From Candidatus Aminicenantota bacterium (lineage in GTDB: Bacteria; Acidobacteriota; Aminicenantia; UBA2199): a stretch of 60,786 nt of DNA. The notes under the pieces are model-generated. The model saw only the letters and a program-made list of their open reading frames with translations. It had not been told where the DNA came from and did no database searches. Shown one piece after another: positions 9,208 through 18,495 of the stretch (its first letter is position 1; the number at the start of each line of letters is the position of its first letter). Both the position numbers and the translations under genes were made by a program. The DNA lies in NCBI GenBank assembly GCA_026393835.1, contig JAPKZK010000102.1:1-60786 (forward strand). The letters run 5' to 3'.

Positions 9208-9661
9208 TCATACTCCTTATTGGCCAGAATTTTATTTGCCCTGGAAATATTAACATAATATCCGATTTATTTCAATGAATTACCCACGAAAAACAAATCT
9301 GAAGCACGAAATCGCGACACTTGAAATCCGAAACTCGAAACATCTCCAAAACAAAAGCAAGCCCACGAGTTTCACGAATTAACACGAAAACAATTAGCCG
9401 CGAAGAACGCGAAGACACGCGAAAAAAACTTAGCCACGGACGAACACGGACGAACACGGACCTTTTTTCATCATTCATCATTCTATATAAAGACGCCCGT
9501 CCACAGATTACTCTGATTAGCATAGATTATAGGATGTTTTTTCTTCTCATCTTCTCTTCTTCTCCTCTTCTCTTCTGCTTTATCCGCTCTTCCGCTCTTC
9601 CTCACTTCCGCGCTTCCTTCTTTTCTTCATCATTCATCATTCATCATTCATCTTTCTATCC
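9208..9661. repeat. intergenic low-complexity repeats on the trailer side of the CRISPR array
   Basis: No gene. From about 9340 the sequence is made of short reiterated words (cacgaa, gccgcgaag, acgaacacgg). From about 9480 to 9656 it contains an element also present at about 59765-59937: attctatataaaga, gtccacagatt, aggatgttttttcttctc, then CT-rich sequence and ttcatcattcatcattc. A part with ttccgcgcttcc followed by ttcatcattc recurs in inverted orientation at 57024-57069. This is a dispersed intergenic repeat, not a coding region. Confidence 0.7.
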
Positions 9662-12554
9662 CCCCTAATTCCACTATGGTTCGATTAAAACGGAGTATGT
9701 CCGCTCCCCAAAAACCCAATAACGTCCTTTACATTCCACTATGGTTCGATTAAAACACCCCTTCGCGGTATCTATCTTTATTTTTTAGTCGCTTTACATT
9801 CCACTATGGTTCGATTAAAACAGATTCTTTTCGAAGAATCCAGTAACGGGTTAAGGCTTTACATTCCACTATGGTTCGATTAAAACTTCAGGGAGAGGAG
9901 TTCTTCTTTCAATTCCTTCACTTTACATTCCACTATGGTTCGATTAAAACGCGAAATAGTCGATCCAACAAAAGATCAATTTCCGACCTTTACATTCCAC
10001 TATGGTTCGATTAAAACTGAAAACAATTAAGGAGTTTCGAGGTGAATACCGCCTTTACATTCCACTATGGTTCGATTAAAACAGTACCTCGAAGAAATGC
10101 GGGAAGAAATGAAAGCCTTTACATTCCACTATGGTTCGATTAAAACGTCTCTTCAAAAATTAGAACAATATGCAATTTCATACTTTACATTCCACTATGG
10201 TTCGATTAAAACGGAGAAGACCCCCACAACAGCGACACGGATGAAGCTTTACATTCCACTATGGTTCGATTAAAACTCGAAAATCCCGTTGGACACTTGA
10301 ACCGGGAAGAACTTTACATTCCACTATGGTTCGATTAAAACTGAAAAATCGGGAAAGGTAGACCCGGAAAATATAGCTTTACATTCCACTATGGTTCGAT
10401 TAAAACAACAAAAGTTGATTAAGCTTCAGCAAGTCACGTCCTTTACATTCCACTATGGTTCGATTAAAACTGCATATCGGTTTTGTAAGAGTTCATTTCC
10501 TCTTGCCTTTACATTCCACTATGGTTCGATTAAAACTCGCAAGTCATTTTTACTGCTATTTTGTACGCAGCGCTTTACATTCCACTATGGTTCGATTAAA
10601 ACGAATTTTGTTAAATGAATCCCATAACTTATTCCCCCTTTACATTCCACTATGGTTCGATTAAAACGGTAGCCCCCAGGTGCGCTCCTATTTCAAATAT
10701 AACTTTACATTCCACTATGGTTCGATTAAAACTTTAAGCGCCTTAACGGTAGCGTCATAGTTATTCTCTTTACATTCCACTATGGTTCGATTAAAACATT
10801 TTTTAGCTTCCGGGAAGCCCGGTTCAATTGCCCTTTACATTCCACTATGGTTCGATTAAAACCGATTACCGCCATAACCCGGTCAATCCATTCGAACTTT
10901 ACATTCCACTATGGTTCGATTAAAACATATCCGCGTCAAGCCCGTCGATTACAAGCTGCACTTTACATTCCACTATGGTTCGATTAAAACTTCAACCGCC
11001 GGCGCCTAAATATCGAATTTCCGACTTTACATTCCACTATGGTTCGATTAAAACTATTTTGCTTCTTGATCATACTGATAGGTGTTTACCCTTTACATTC
11101 CACTATGGTTCGATTAAAACGCCGGTTCCAGGGTGGTCTGGCAGGATGGGGAATTCCTTTACATTCCACTATGGTTCGATTAAAACTGCATATTGCCATA
11201 CGTTCGTGCGTTTCCCGTAAAGCTTTACATTCCACTATGGTTCGATTAAAACGAATCCGCAGCATACATTTATGTTTCTCACGAAACTTTACATTCCACT
11301 ATGGTTCGATTAAAACTACTCTTCTTTCGGGAAATACCCTGTTAGTCTATTCCTTTACATTCCACTATGGTTCGATTAAAACTAGAAATCGGGAAATTGC
11401 AGGGACTGCTCAAAGATACTTTACATTCCACTATGGTTCGATTAAAACGATTGCCGATACAATCCCATGCTGCCCGTTCACATCTTTACATTCCACTATG
11501 GTTCGATTAAAACGAAGGCCCGGAGTTCACCGTAGATTGCTTTTTCTCCCTTTACATTCCACTATGGTTCGATTAAAACAATAGATCAACTTGAATCATT
11601 TTTCCGTTGTACACCTTTACATTCCACTATGGTTCGATTAAAACGGCATTCGAGGGACAGGAAAACGAGCTCATCGATGCTTTACATTCCACTATGGTTC
11701 GATTAAAACGTCGAGATGATATCAAGCGATTGGTTTCCGGTTCAACTTTACATTCCACTATGGTTCGATTAAAACTGACAAACGCCGACGGCCTGTGGAA
11801 TCTTGAATTCACTTTACATTCCACTATGGTTCGATTAAAACGATGTTTGCCCGGTCGCTCCGTTAATGTCGTAGAACTTTACATTCCACTATGGTTCGAT
11901 TAAAACGTCTGTCCAACTTTGGCGCGGGGTCTCCGACGACCTTTACATTCCACTATGGTTCGATTAAAACACGGTTCCCGTTTTCGTCATTACCATCTTA
12001 ACATACCTTTACATTCCACTATGGTTCGATTAAAACACATAGCGAATACGCCACGTATGATAGACTAGACGCTTTACATTCCACTATGGTTCGATTAAAA
12101 CTCATTTTGAAACCTCCTTCACCCATTCGTAAAACTCTTTACATTCCACTATGGTTCGATTAAAACGGGCGATGGTTTCTTCTCTTACTTCTTCAATCAC
12201 CCTTTACATTCCACTATGGTTCGATTAAAACTGAAATGCCTGTTAGGTTCGTACACGAAAACAACCTTTACATTCCACTATGGTTCGATTAAAACCCTTG
12301 GTATGGGACCGACGGTAAATATGCGGCTATCTTTACATTCCACTATGGTTCGATTAAAACGATTGACCGGTGCTCCATGTGCTCCAATTTTGAAACTTTA
12401 CATTCCACTATGGTTCGATTAAAACCAATCGCAATCAGCTTCTGAGCCGTCGCAATCGGTCTTTACATTCCACTATGGTTCGATTAAAACATTTTTCCAG
12501 GGGACCCTTAATGATGTGAAAGCACTTTACATTCCACTATGGTTCGATTAAAAC
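9662..12554 (-). CRISPR. type I-B CRISPR array, 45 repeats and 44 spacers
   Basis: A 30-bp repeat (plus strand begins CTTTACATTCC and ends TTCGATTAAAAC) occurs 44 times exactly, plus one degenerate copy at 9662-9691 whose first six bases have decayed. Spacers are 34-37 bp. Read on the minus strand the repeat starts GTTTTAATCGAACC and ends GTGGAATGTAAAG, the usual form for type I-B repeats. Three facts agree that transcription is on the minus strand with the leader at the right: the degenerate repeat is at the left end, the consensus promoter at 12573-12601 points left, and the cas genes lie to the right on the same strand. The newest spacer should be 12491-12524 and the oldest 9692-9726. No adjacent spacers looked duplicated by eye. 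Confidence 0.98.
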
Positions 12555-12572
12555 CCGTCAATCCGGATAGGC

Positions 12573-12601
12573 ATTATACGCGATAATCCCACAAATGTCA
12601 A
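12573..12601 (-). promoter_or_regulatory. consensus sigma-70 promoter of the CRISPR array
   Basis: On the minus strand TTGACA (12601-12596), a 17-bp spacer and TATAAT (12578-12573) are exact matches to both consensus hexamers at the optimal spacing. Transcription would start near 12566, about a dozen bases before the first repeat, giving a short leader RNA then the pre-crRNA. Confidence 0.9.
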
Positions 12602-12632
12602 TTTAAAATGCCTCGATTTTTGATCCTTTTTC

Positions 12633-12674
12633 TCGTCGACCCCCAATGATGTAAAAACCCCGGGGGGTCGACGA
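12633..12674. repeat. perfect 12-bp inverted repeat in the CRISPR leader
   Basis: Arms TCGTCGACCCCC (12633-12644) and GGGGGTCGACGA (12663-12674) are exact reverse complements around an 18-nt loop. The only T-run nearby follows it on the plus strand, so it is not an obvious terminator for the minus-strand cas operon. It may bind a protein during adaptation, or belong to a dispersed repeat. Confidence 0.75.
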
Positions 12675-12720
12675 ATTTTTCCCCGGCCTGAACTCTTACA
12701 AAATAGTCAAAGAATCTATA

Positions 12721-13002
12721 TTACAACAGGTTTGAAAACGCATTCTTATTCACGCCCAGTATTTCCTTTTTCAACCACTCCTCTTTACTGCTGGTGAAAA
12801 AAATAACCGAATCCTTATCATCCCGGATAAGGTCCTTCAACTCATATTTTAACTGCGTCAACTGCCCCTCGGCTAGCTCCCCCTCAAATACCGAATTTTG
12901 TATATGATTCAAAAACTCCTTGCAAAGTTTAAATACTTTCCGCAAAACCCTATTCCCTATATAGTCCTTCAATTGGATATCATATACCAATATTACATAC
13001 AT
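12721..13002 (-). CDS. cas2: CRISPR-associated endonuclease Cas2
   Basis: 93 residues from ATG at 13002 (MYVILVYDIQ). A GTG at 13011 could add three residues. It has the ferredoxin-like Cas2 start with the conserved Asp after the first strand (VYD), and the segment HIQNSVFEGELAEGQ typical of Cas2. Cas2 dimers bridge two Cas1 dimers in the complex that integrates new spacers. It is the last gene of the cas operon, with its start at or overlapping the cas1 stop (13005-13007), and it abuts the leader. Confidence 0.95.
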   Translation of the reverse strand: MYVILVYDIQLKDYIGNRVLRKVFKLCKEFLNHIQNSVFEGELAEGQLTQLKYELKDLIRDDKDSVIFFTSSKEEWLKKEILGVNKNAFSNLL

Positions 13003-13004
13003 GC

Positions 13005-14111
13005 TCACCACCAGATTTTAAACCCTTCATAGTCCTTTTCCCCGATCAAATGCTTGATCAATTTGTATAACTCCAACCGGATCAACTGCCGGTACGACAC
13101 ATTCCTGTTAAGCGTCTTATGCCGAACCGTGGTCTTTAACCGTTCATCGAAATCTTTTGCGATGGTCTTCCGCGCCTCTTCTTTCAAATACAGGTAATTC
13201 AATTCCTTCTCAAAGCTCTTCTCCGTTACCTGGTTCTTATTCAATAGACTGAAGATCATACGGTCCGCCAGCATGGGCTTGAAAATCTCGGCAATATCCA
13301 GGCTCAATGAAAACCGGCGCTCCCCGGGCTCATGAAGAAAACTTACCAGCGGGGTTAACTGGGTTTTGTAGATTTCCGACAGCACTGTGGTGTACACGAT
13401 GCTGTTGGCAAAAGATATCATGGTGTTGATCAAATTGTCCGGCGGATGCTTGACCCGCTTCTCAAACTGGATATCCTGGTCGATGATGGTATTGAAAGCG
13501 CGGTAATAGACTTCCCTGATATTGCCCTCGACGCCCATCAAGGCGGATATACTGGCCTGCTTACTTATCTGGCCGGATAACTCTTCGACCTTCCGGATGG
13601 CTTCTTTTAAATCTTTACCGCGGGCATCGTAATATTTGAGGTTATGCAAGATATTCCAGGCCGCGGCTTCGATGATCCGGATGGCAATAAGCAACCGCTT
13701 CTTGGGGGCCATATAATGTTTCACCTGGTTGACCAGCAACATCCCGGAAACCAGCGCTTCCCTGGGATAAAATGATCCTGTATAAAACCCGTAATAATTA
13801 AAGTAATGGACGATAATGCCTTTCTGGGCCAGGAAATTCATGACCTTGGTGTTGAAGTCCAACTCCCCAAAGGCATATATGGAATCGATGTCCTCGACGG
13901 GTAAATAGATTTTCTCCTCTTTGGGTCGGAGGCATTCTTTTTCACTGTTTTCCATATCAGGTGGGGTTATTATTTCTTCCATTTCCACATCGGCCAGGGG
14001 GCCGGATTCTTTTGGCGTCTCTTCTTCCTCTTTTTTAATCTTGATGAACTGCAGGGAATTGTCCAACCGTTTCAACCGCCCGGAATTGAATATGTAATAA
14101 TTTTTTTTCAT
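13005..14111 (-). CDS. cas1: CRISPR-associated integrase Cas1 (type I-B) with an acidic N-terminal insertion
   Basis: Start chosen at ATG 14111 (MKKNYYIFNSG), which matches the family and has an AAAGGA ribosome site; an upstream ATG at 14138 would overlap cas4. The metal-binding residues are present: Glu in ALMGVEGNIREVYY, His in SFLHEPGERRF and Asp in SLSLDIAEIF. Cas1 catalyses spacer integration with Cas2. Unusually, about 40 residues rich in Glu and Pro (for example KEEEETPKESG and ITPPDMENSEKE) are inserted in the N-terminal beta domain, between NSLQFIKIK and KIYLPVEDIDSIY. Ordinary I-B Cas1 goes directly from one to the other. Confidence 0.96.
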   Translation of the reverse strand: MKKNYYIFNSGRLKRLDNSLQFIKIKKEEEETPKESGPLADVEMEEIITPPDMENSEKECLRPKEEKIYLPVEDIDSIYAFGELDFNTKVMNFLAQKGIIVHYFNYYGFYTGSFYPREALVSGMLLVNQVKHYMAPKKRLLIAIRIIEAAAWNILHNLKYYDARGKDLKEAIRKVEELSGQISKQASISALMGVEGNIREVYYRAFNTIIDQDIQFEKRVKHPPDNLINTMISFANSIVYTTVLSEIYKTQLTPLVSFLHEPGERRFSLSLDIAEIFKPMLADRMIFSLLNKNQVTEKSFEKELNYLYLKEEARKTIAKDFDERLKTTVRHKTLNRNVSYRQLIRLELYKLIKHLIGEKDYEGFKIWW

Positions 14112-14125
14112 CTTCCATCCTTTCT

Positions 14126-14623
14126 TTATATATAACAAAGTTCAAAATAGGCGCACTGTTTGCAGACTTTTGTTTTCTTGATGGGGGGTGGGATTTCCAG
14201 CGCCAGGATTGTTTTTATTTTCTCCAGCAGCGCGTCGATCTCCTTGATATCGTTTTCGTCTAATTTCACGCTGACTTTTTGCCTGAGCCTGGGGTAATTG
14301 ATGACTCCTTCGATATTTTCAACGCCGCGTTTGTGCAGGTAGTAGAGATAGTATTTGACCTGGAAGAGGTCGGCCCTTTCCATGCTGTCGCTTTTTTTGA
14401 CTTCGTGGATGACGCCTTTATTCTCGATAAAATCGATATTGATGGTGTTATCGATGTCAATGTGTTTTTGCTCCCGCGCATAAGAGTGTTCATCGATCAG
14501 TTTCCCGATGGTTACAAGATCGGATTTATCTTCCATGGAGATGTTTTTGGAAAAGAACCACAGTTTCCGTTGGCAGATGTAATAGTAATTGACATAGACG
14601 CCGGTTATCCTGACTTCGCTCAT
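14126..14623 (-). CDS. cas4: CRISPR-associated exonuclease Cas4
   Basis: 165 residues, starting 2 bp after the cas3 stop. It contains the four cysteines that bind a 4Fe-4S cluster (Cys in YYICQRKLWFF and three in CKQCAYFELC near the C-terminus) and the RecB-like nuclease segment GVIHEVKKSDSMERAD, with the conserved Glu-x-Lys type core and a downstream Gln (LFQVKYYLYYL). Cas4 trims prespacers and selects the PAM side before Cas1-Cas2 integration. Length is normal for a stand-alone Cas4. Confidence 0.96.
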   Translation of the reverse strand: MSEVRITGVYVNYYYICQRKLWFFSKNISMEDKSDLVTIGKLIDEHSYAREQKHIDIDNTINIDFIENKGVIHEVKKSDSMERADLFQVKYYLYYLHKRGVENIEGVINYPRLRQKVSVKLDENDIKEIDALLEKIKTILALEIPPPIKKTKVCKQCAYFELCYI

Positions 14624-14625
14624 GG

Positions 14626-16809
14626 TTACTGAAAGTTGTTACTCCCTCCCCTGGATAACAAACCCATCGCCGGATCATATTCAAGGTCTATTATCTTTAC
14701 TGAATTCTTCCTGTCGATGGTCACTATATCCTTGATATCCTTAATAAAGTAATGCGGTACATCCACGGTTAAATCCATTACCTTTTCCAATAACTCGATT
14801 TTCTTTACTTTGTCTGCCGGGGAAAACTCCAATCCCTTGAGTTCATCGATCCAGCCGTGGATCGCTTCCATATTCTCATTGTAGATGGAGATGGGGATGA
14901 CCGTGTGCGACTTGATATTCCTGAACTTTTCATCTACTTCTTTTCGGTCGAATTCATAGGCCGGGATGTTGGCCAACAATTCCAATTTCTTCTTGATGCC
15001 TTTATAATACTCGGTTCCTTTTATCCTGGCCGGGGAATAGACATCCTTTACAACCGCCAGTTTTTCTTGCTCGGATATGGTTTGATTATGGAATCCCTTC
15101 AAGGCTTCCCGGGATAATTCGAAGATTTCCCGATCGATGATATTGCCTACCCCGGAGGGTTTCTTTATGAAGATGTTGACATTGGGTTCCAGTCTGCCCG
15201 GTTCCAATTCTCTTTTCCGGTAACACCGGCCCATGCGCTGGAATAATCCGTCTACGGTGGAGAGTTCCGTATACAGGTAATCGAAATCGATATCCAGGCT
15301 GGCTTCTACGATCTGGGTGGCAACCCAGATGCCGGTACCGCTGTACTTACCTTCGCTGAAGTCCATGATCTTTTGTTCAAGGCGCCTGCGGTCGCTCTTG
15401 ATGAACCGGCTGTGTAGGAGGTATTTATTGGCAATTCCCCCCAGGGCTTCATACAATGCCTGGGCTTTTTTAACCGTGTTGACAATCACCAGGACTTTGG
15501 CCCTTTTACTTTTATCAATCATCTCTGCTACCGCATCCAGGATATCCGTATCGATGATGCCGGTTCGATGCCTGACCTGCGCACTGATAAACTCTTTGTA
15601 ATTGTATTTTAAGTCCAGGTCCCTTAAAAACGTCTCCAATATCTGCGGAAAAGTGGCGGTAAGGATGGTAAACTTTCCGCCGATTTCCGTGATATACTTC
15701 AACCCCATCAAGATGCAAGCCACGATATCGGGAGAATACATCTGGATTTCATCGATAATGGTTTTGGTATAACTCAATGTGGCCAATACCGATTCAAAAC
15801 CATCTTCCTTAAAAACGAATTTAAACAACTGGTCCACGGTGGTAATGGTTAAAGGCTTTGATAATTGCCGGGCCCTGGTATATTCGGTTAAATAATCGAT
15901 TGATTCATCGCTTTTAAGCAAAAAGGCCAGGGCGTCGGAGTGCAGCAGGGCGGTATCTTCAAACCCGATATCGTCGGTTTTGATTCGTTTATAAATAGCG
16001 TTTATACTGACCCGCAAAGGGAGAGTAAAAAAACCTTTGTTATTCCCGATCCACAGAAGTCCGGCTTCGGTTTTGCCGATGCCGGTAGAGGCCACCACGA
16101 CATTATTCTCATTTTGCTTTTCCAGCAAATAGTCTTGTATTTCCCTTAACCCACCCAGGCCGTTTAAAAAGGTGCGGGTTTTTTGTTCCAGGTTTCGATT
16201 CGGGATTTCCACTTCGATATGGGCGCTGGCGGCGTAATCCAACCGATTCAACAGGCCTTTGGTTCTCACATAGCGGTAAAAAAGTTCTTTGTTCTCCTGC
16301 GAATAATCGATTCTCTCCATGACAAACCGGCTGAAATCGGCTTTGGGTTCCTTATTAAAGAATTCCGAATCGATCGTCATCAGGGGAATATACCGGGGCA
16401 GGTCGCGCCGGATTACTTCCTTGAGATACTCGAATTTACCTTTATCGATAAAGCGGGGATGGTGATAGTAAATAGATTGGTACAGGATTTTTAGCGTCGC
16501 TGCGTCGTATTTTTCCAGTAATTTTTTCCTGTCCAGGAAAGCGACGCTTAAGTTGCCGTGGGGGATTTCCTCGTCGGCTTCGAATTCATCTTCCAGGAGG
16601 GGCAGTTTTAACACTTTGTACAGTTTATCCTGGAATTTGGTATTGACTTTGCCGAGGTCATGGAAAAGCACGGCCAATTCCAGCATATTCCATTCGACTT
16701 CCAGGTGCGGGTAAAGACCTTTCAATAAATCGAAGTTTTTCTTCAATTCTTGTGTATGCTCTTCGATGGTTTCAACGGGCCTGGATTTGGCTAATAATTT
16801 GTTTTGCAA
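14626..16809 (-). CDS. cas3: CRISPR-associated helicase-nuclease Cas3 (HD domain fused)
   Basis: 727 residues. An N-terminal HD nuclease (HTQEL near residue 18, FHDLGKVNTKFQ with His-Asp at about 50-51, then YYHHPRF) is followed by a superfamily-2 helicase: Walker A ASTGIGKTEAG near 240-250, DEIQ in TIIDEIQMYSPD, TATFP, and motifs V-VI VATQIVEASLDIDFD and QRMGRCYR. It unwinds and degrades target DNA after Cascade binding. The DEIQ box replaces the more common DEVH/DEAH but is seen in I-B Cas3 proteins. It starts 3 bp after the cas5 stop in the same operon. Confidence 0.97.
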   Translation of the reverse strand: MQNKLLAKSRPVETIEEHTQELKKNFDLLKGLYPHLEVEWNMLELAVLFHDLGKVNTKFQDKLYKVLKLPLLEDEFEADEEIPHGNLSVAFLDRKKLLEKYDAATLKILYQSIYYHHPRFIDKGKFEYLKEVIRRDLPRYIPLMTIDSEFFNKEPKADFSRFVMERIDYSQENKELFYRYVRTKGLLNRLDYAASAHIEVEIPNRNLEQKTRTFLNGLGGLREIQDYLLEKQNENNVVVASTGIGKTEAGLLWIGNNKGFFTLPLRVSINAIYKRIKTDDIGFEDTALLHSDALAFLLKSDESIDYLTEYTRARQLSKPLTITTVDQLFKFVFKEDGFESVLATLSYTKTIIDEIQMYSPDIVACILMGLKYITEIGGKFTILTATFPQILETFLRDLDLKYNYKEFISAQVRHRTGIIDTDILDAVAEMIDKSKRAKVLVIVNTVKKAQALYEALGGIANKYLLHSRFIKSDRRRLEQKIMDFSEGKYSGTGIWVATQIVEASLDIDFDYLYTELSTVDGLFQRMGRCYRKRELEPGRLEPNVNIFIKKPSGVGNIIDREIFELSREALKGFHNQTISEQEKLAVVKDVYSPARIKGTEYYKGIKKKLELLANIPAYEFDRKEVDEKFRNIKSHTVIPISIYNENMEAIHGWIDELKGLEFSPADKVKKIELLEKVMDLTVDVPHYFIKDIKDIVTIDRKNSVKIIDLEYDPAMGLLSRGGSNNFQ

Positions 16810-16812
16810 AGA

Positions 16813-17547
16813 TCACACCTCTCCAACGGCGAAAAAAACGAAATCATCGTCGTCATCGACATCAATGCTTTCGCCCTCGTAAAACCGGGTGGAATTCTTG
16901 GGGGCGTAAAAAACCCGCTGCTTTTTCCATTTCCTGGACTTGTTTTTATCCACTGTATAGGTGACATTCAAATCGTAAATGGTGCCGGTAACGGAACCTG
17001 AATCCTTAAACTCCAGGGGGACATAAAAATTATTTTTTAAAAGCATATCGGATTCCACTTCCTTTTTCTTAACCGTCACCACCTTGATATCTTCGATATA
17101 GGCCAGGTCTTCCCTTCTACCCAGGGAAATATATTCCAGCGGCTGCTGTAATTTTTCCAGTACTTCATCGAAGCGGGCGTCGTCATGGACTTTGATGTGA
17201 ATGGTCAGGTTGACATCCACCAGCAGTTCGATCACGGACGGCCCACGGGTAATACCGATCTTCCGGTCCGTACCGGCGCTTTCCACATAAAGCTGGTGCC
17301 TGTCTGCCTCGAAAGCGCCAGTGGGTTTGAAGTAGTAAAGAATCTGGTAATTATTGACCTTTGAAAAGTAATCGCCCTGGATACTGACCGACATGGGGAC
17401 ATAACGGTCAAAACCACAGGCTTTATGAACCATGCCGATAACCGTCGAATAAGGGGGCAAGGGGTAACTCTCCCGTAACTGGAAACTGGTGGGGGTTTTG
17501 TAATTCACCAGGTCCTGGTAGATTTTTAACTTGATCGCTTTAGCCAT
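16813..17547 (-). CDS. cas5: Cascade subunit Cas5 (type I-B)
   Basis: Start chosen at ATG 17547 (MAKAIKLKIYQDLVNYK), which overlaps the cas7 stop by 8 nt and has GGAAG about 9 nt upstream; the longer reading frame to 17583 runs inside cas7. The N-terminal ferredoxin-like fold is recognisable (NYKTPTSFQLRESYPLPPYSTVIGMVHKACG). Cas5 caps the 5' handle of the crRNA in Cascade. An acidic tail (DVDDDDDFVFF) ends the protein. Confidence 0.94.
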   Translation of the reverse strand: MAKAIKLKIYQDLVNYKTPTSFQLRESYPLPPYSTVIGMVHKACGFDRYVPMSVSIQGDYFSKVNNYQILYYFKPTGAFEADRHQLYVESAGTDRKIGITRGPSVIELLVDVNLTIHIKVHDDARFDEVLEKLQQPLEYISLGRREDLAYIEDIKVVTVKKKEVESDMLLKNNFYVPLEFKDSGSVTGTIYDLNVTYTVDKNKSRKWKKQRVFYAPKNSTRFYEGESIDVDDDDDFVFFAVGEV

Positions 17548-18472
17548 TGTAATATGCTTCCACTTTTTTATCGATATTTTCAAAAAACATCTTGATGGAA
17601 ACAGGATTCAACTCTTTAATCTCATGGTCATTATCAAAGGTATTTTCCACATAGCCGATAATGGTATTTTCAGAGATAATGGCGTCCTTATCGAGAATAC
17701 TCTTGATGCGGTTCACGGCCAGTTTATGGTCGTTTAACTTGACGCCGTTCATGAAAAACGGGTTTTTAATATCGTAAGTACCGCCCACAATAAACATGGG
17801 CGACATGTTTTCCCGTCTCCCTTTAATATCCCGGTATAAAAACTTAAGGGCTTTTAAAAGGAGGCTGACGCGGGTGTATTTTTCTTTATTATCGATTTCG
17901 ATCTTATTATCCCCAATGCCGTCGATGCCGACTTTATCCAGGTCAATTGTCAGGGTATAAGTGTAAAAACTTTTATGAATCTCACTCTGGGCAATATTGC
18001 CGCCCTTCACGGATTCTTCTTCATCACCCTCGTTAGCGCCGGCTTTGACCTTATCTTTATCGGTCAACCGATCGAATAGACCCTTGTTGGTGAGAAAATC
18101 GAGATCGCCGTTAAAGGTTTCCAGGGAAACCGCATTACTTAACCGGGCCACCGCGGACCGCGTCGCGGCGCCTTCTTTGGCCTTGGTTTTCATGTAACCG
18201 AACAAATCGATCTCGAAATAATCTTTGACCGAAGCATCGGGGGCAAATTGGATAACCTTATCATGACTGACCGGTGTTAAACTGTAACCGTCGGACATCT
18301 CCACCATCTGGTTCACGATATTGTACCGCAGCGCCTGCCGGGAAATATACGAATAACTCTGGCCGTTGCCCCGGCTGATTTTTTTCAACGAGGTCACATT
18401 TCCTATCCCTTCGCCGTAATTGGCGCTCTCCGCTTCAAAAACCACTGTAACCGTTAATCCTTTACTTTTCAT
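17540..18472 (-). CDS. cas7: Cascade backbone subunit Cas7 (Cst2/DevR family)
   Basis: 310 residues. The start KGLTVTVVFEAESANYGEGIGN and the following SRGNGQSYSYISRQALRYNI are typical of the Cst2/DevR type of Cas7. Several copies line the crRNA in the type I-B Cascade. It lies 23 bp after cas8 and overlaps cas5. Confidence 0.95.
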   Translation of the reverse strand: MKSKGLTVTVVFEAESANYGEGIGNVTSLKKISRGNGQSYSYISRQALRYNIVNQMVEMSDGYSLTPVSHDKVIQFAPDASVKDYFEIDLFGYMKTKAKEGAATRSAVARLSNAVSLETFNGDLDFLTNKGLFDRLTDKDKVKAGANEGDEEESVKGGNIAQSEIHKSFYTYTLTIDLDKVGIDGIGDNKIEIDNKEKYTRVSLLLKALKFLYRDIKGRRENMSPMFIVGGTYDIKNPFFMNGVKLNDHKLAVNRIKSILDKDAIISENTIIGYVENTFDNDHEIKELNPVSIKMFFENIDKKVEAYYNG

Positions 18473-18495
18473 TTAAATTCCTCCTGCATTCGAAG

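Larger units (their letters stand above)
12555..12720 (-). promoter_or_regulatory. CRISPR leader region
   Basis: 166 bp between the cas2 stop and the first leader-side repeat. It contains a sigma-70 consensus promoter aimed at the array and, upstream of it, a perfect 12-bp inverted repeat at 12633-12674. It is AT-rich near the array. This is where new spacers should be inserted. Confidence 0.85.

Noticed and set aside
9321..9668. ORF in the region before the array
   Set aside because: Composed of low-complexity repeats (cacgaa, ttcatc) with no ribosome site; a dispersed repeat explains it.
10067..12422. Several open reading frames across the CRISPR region with repeated FTFHYGSIKT or LHSTMVRLK segments
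   Set aside because: They are translations of the CRISPR repeat with spacers and have no independent support as genes.
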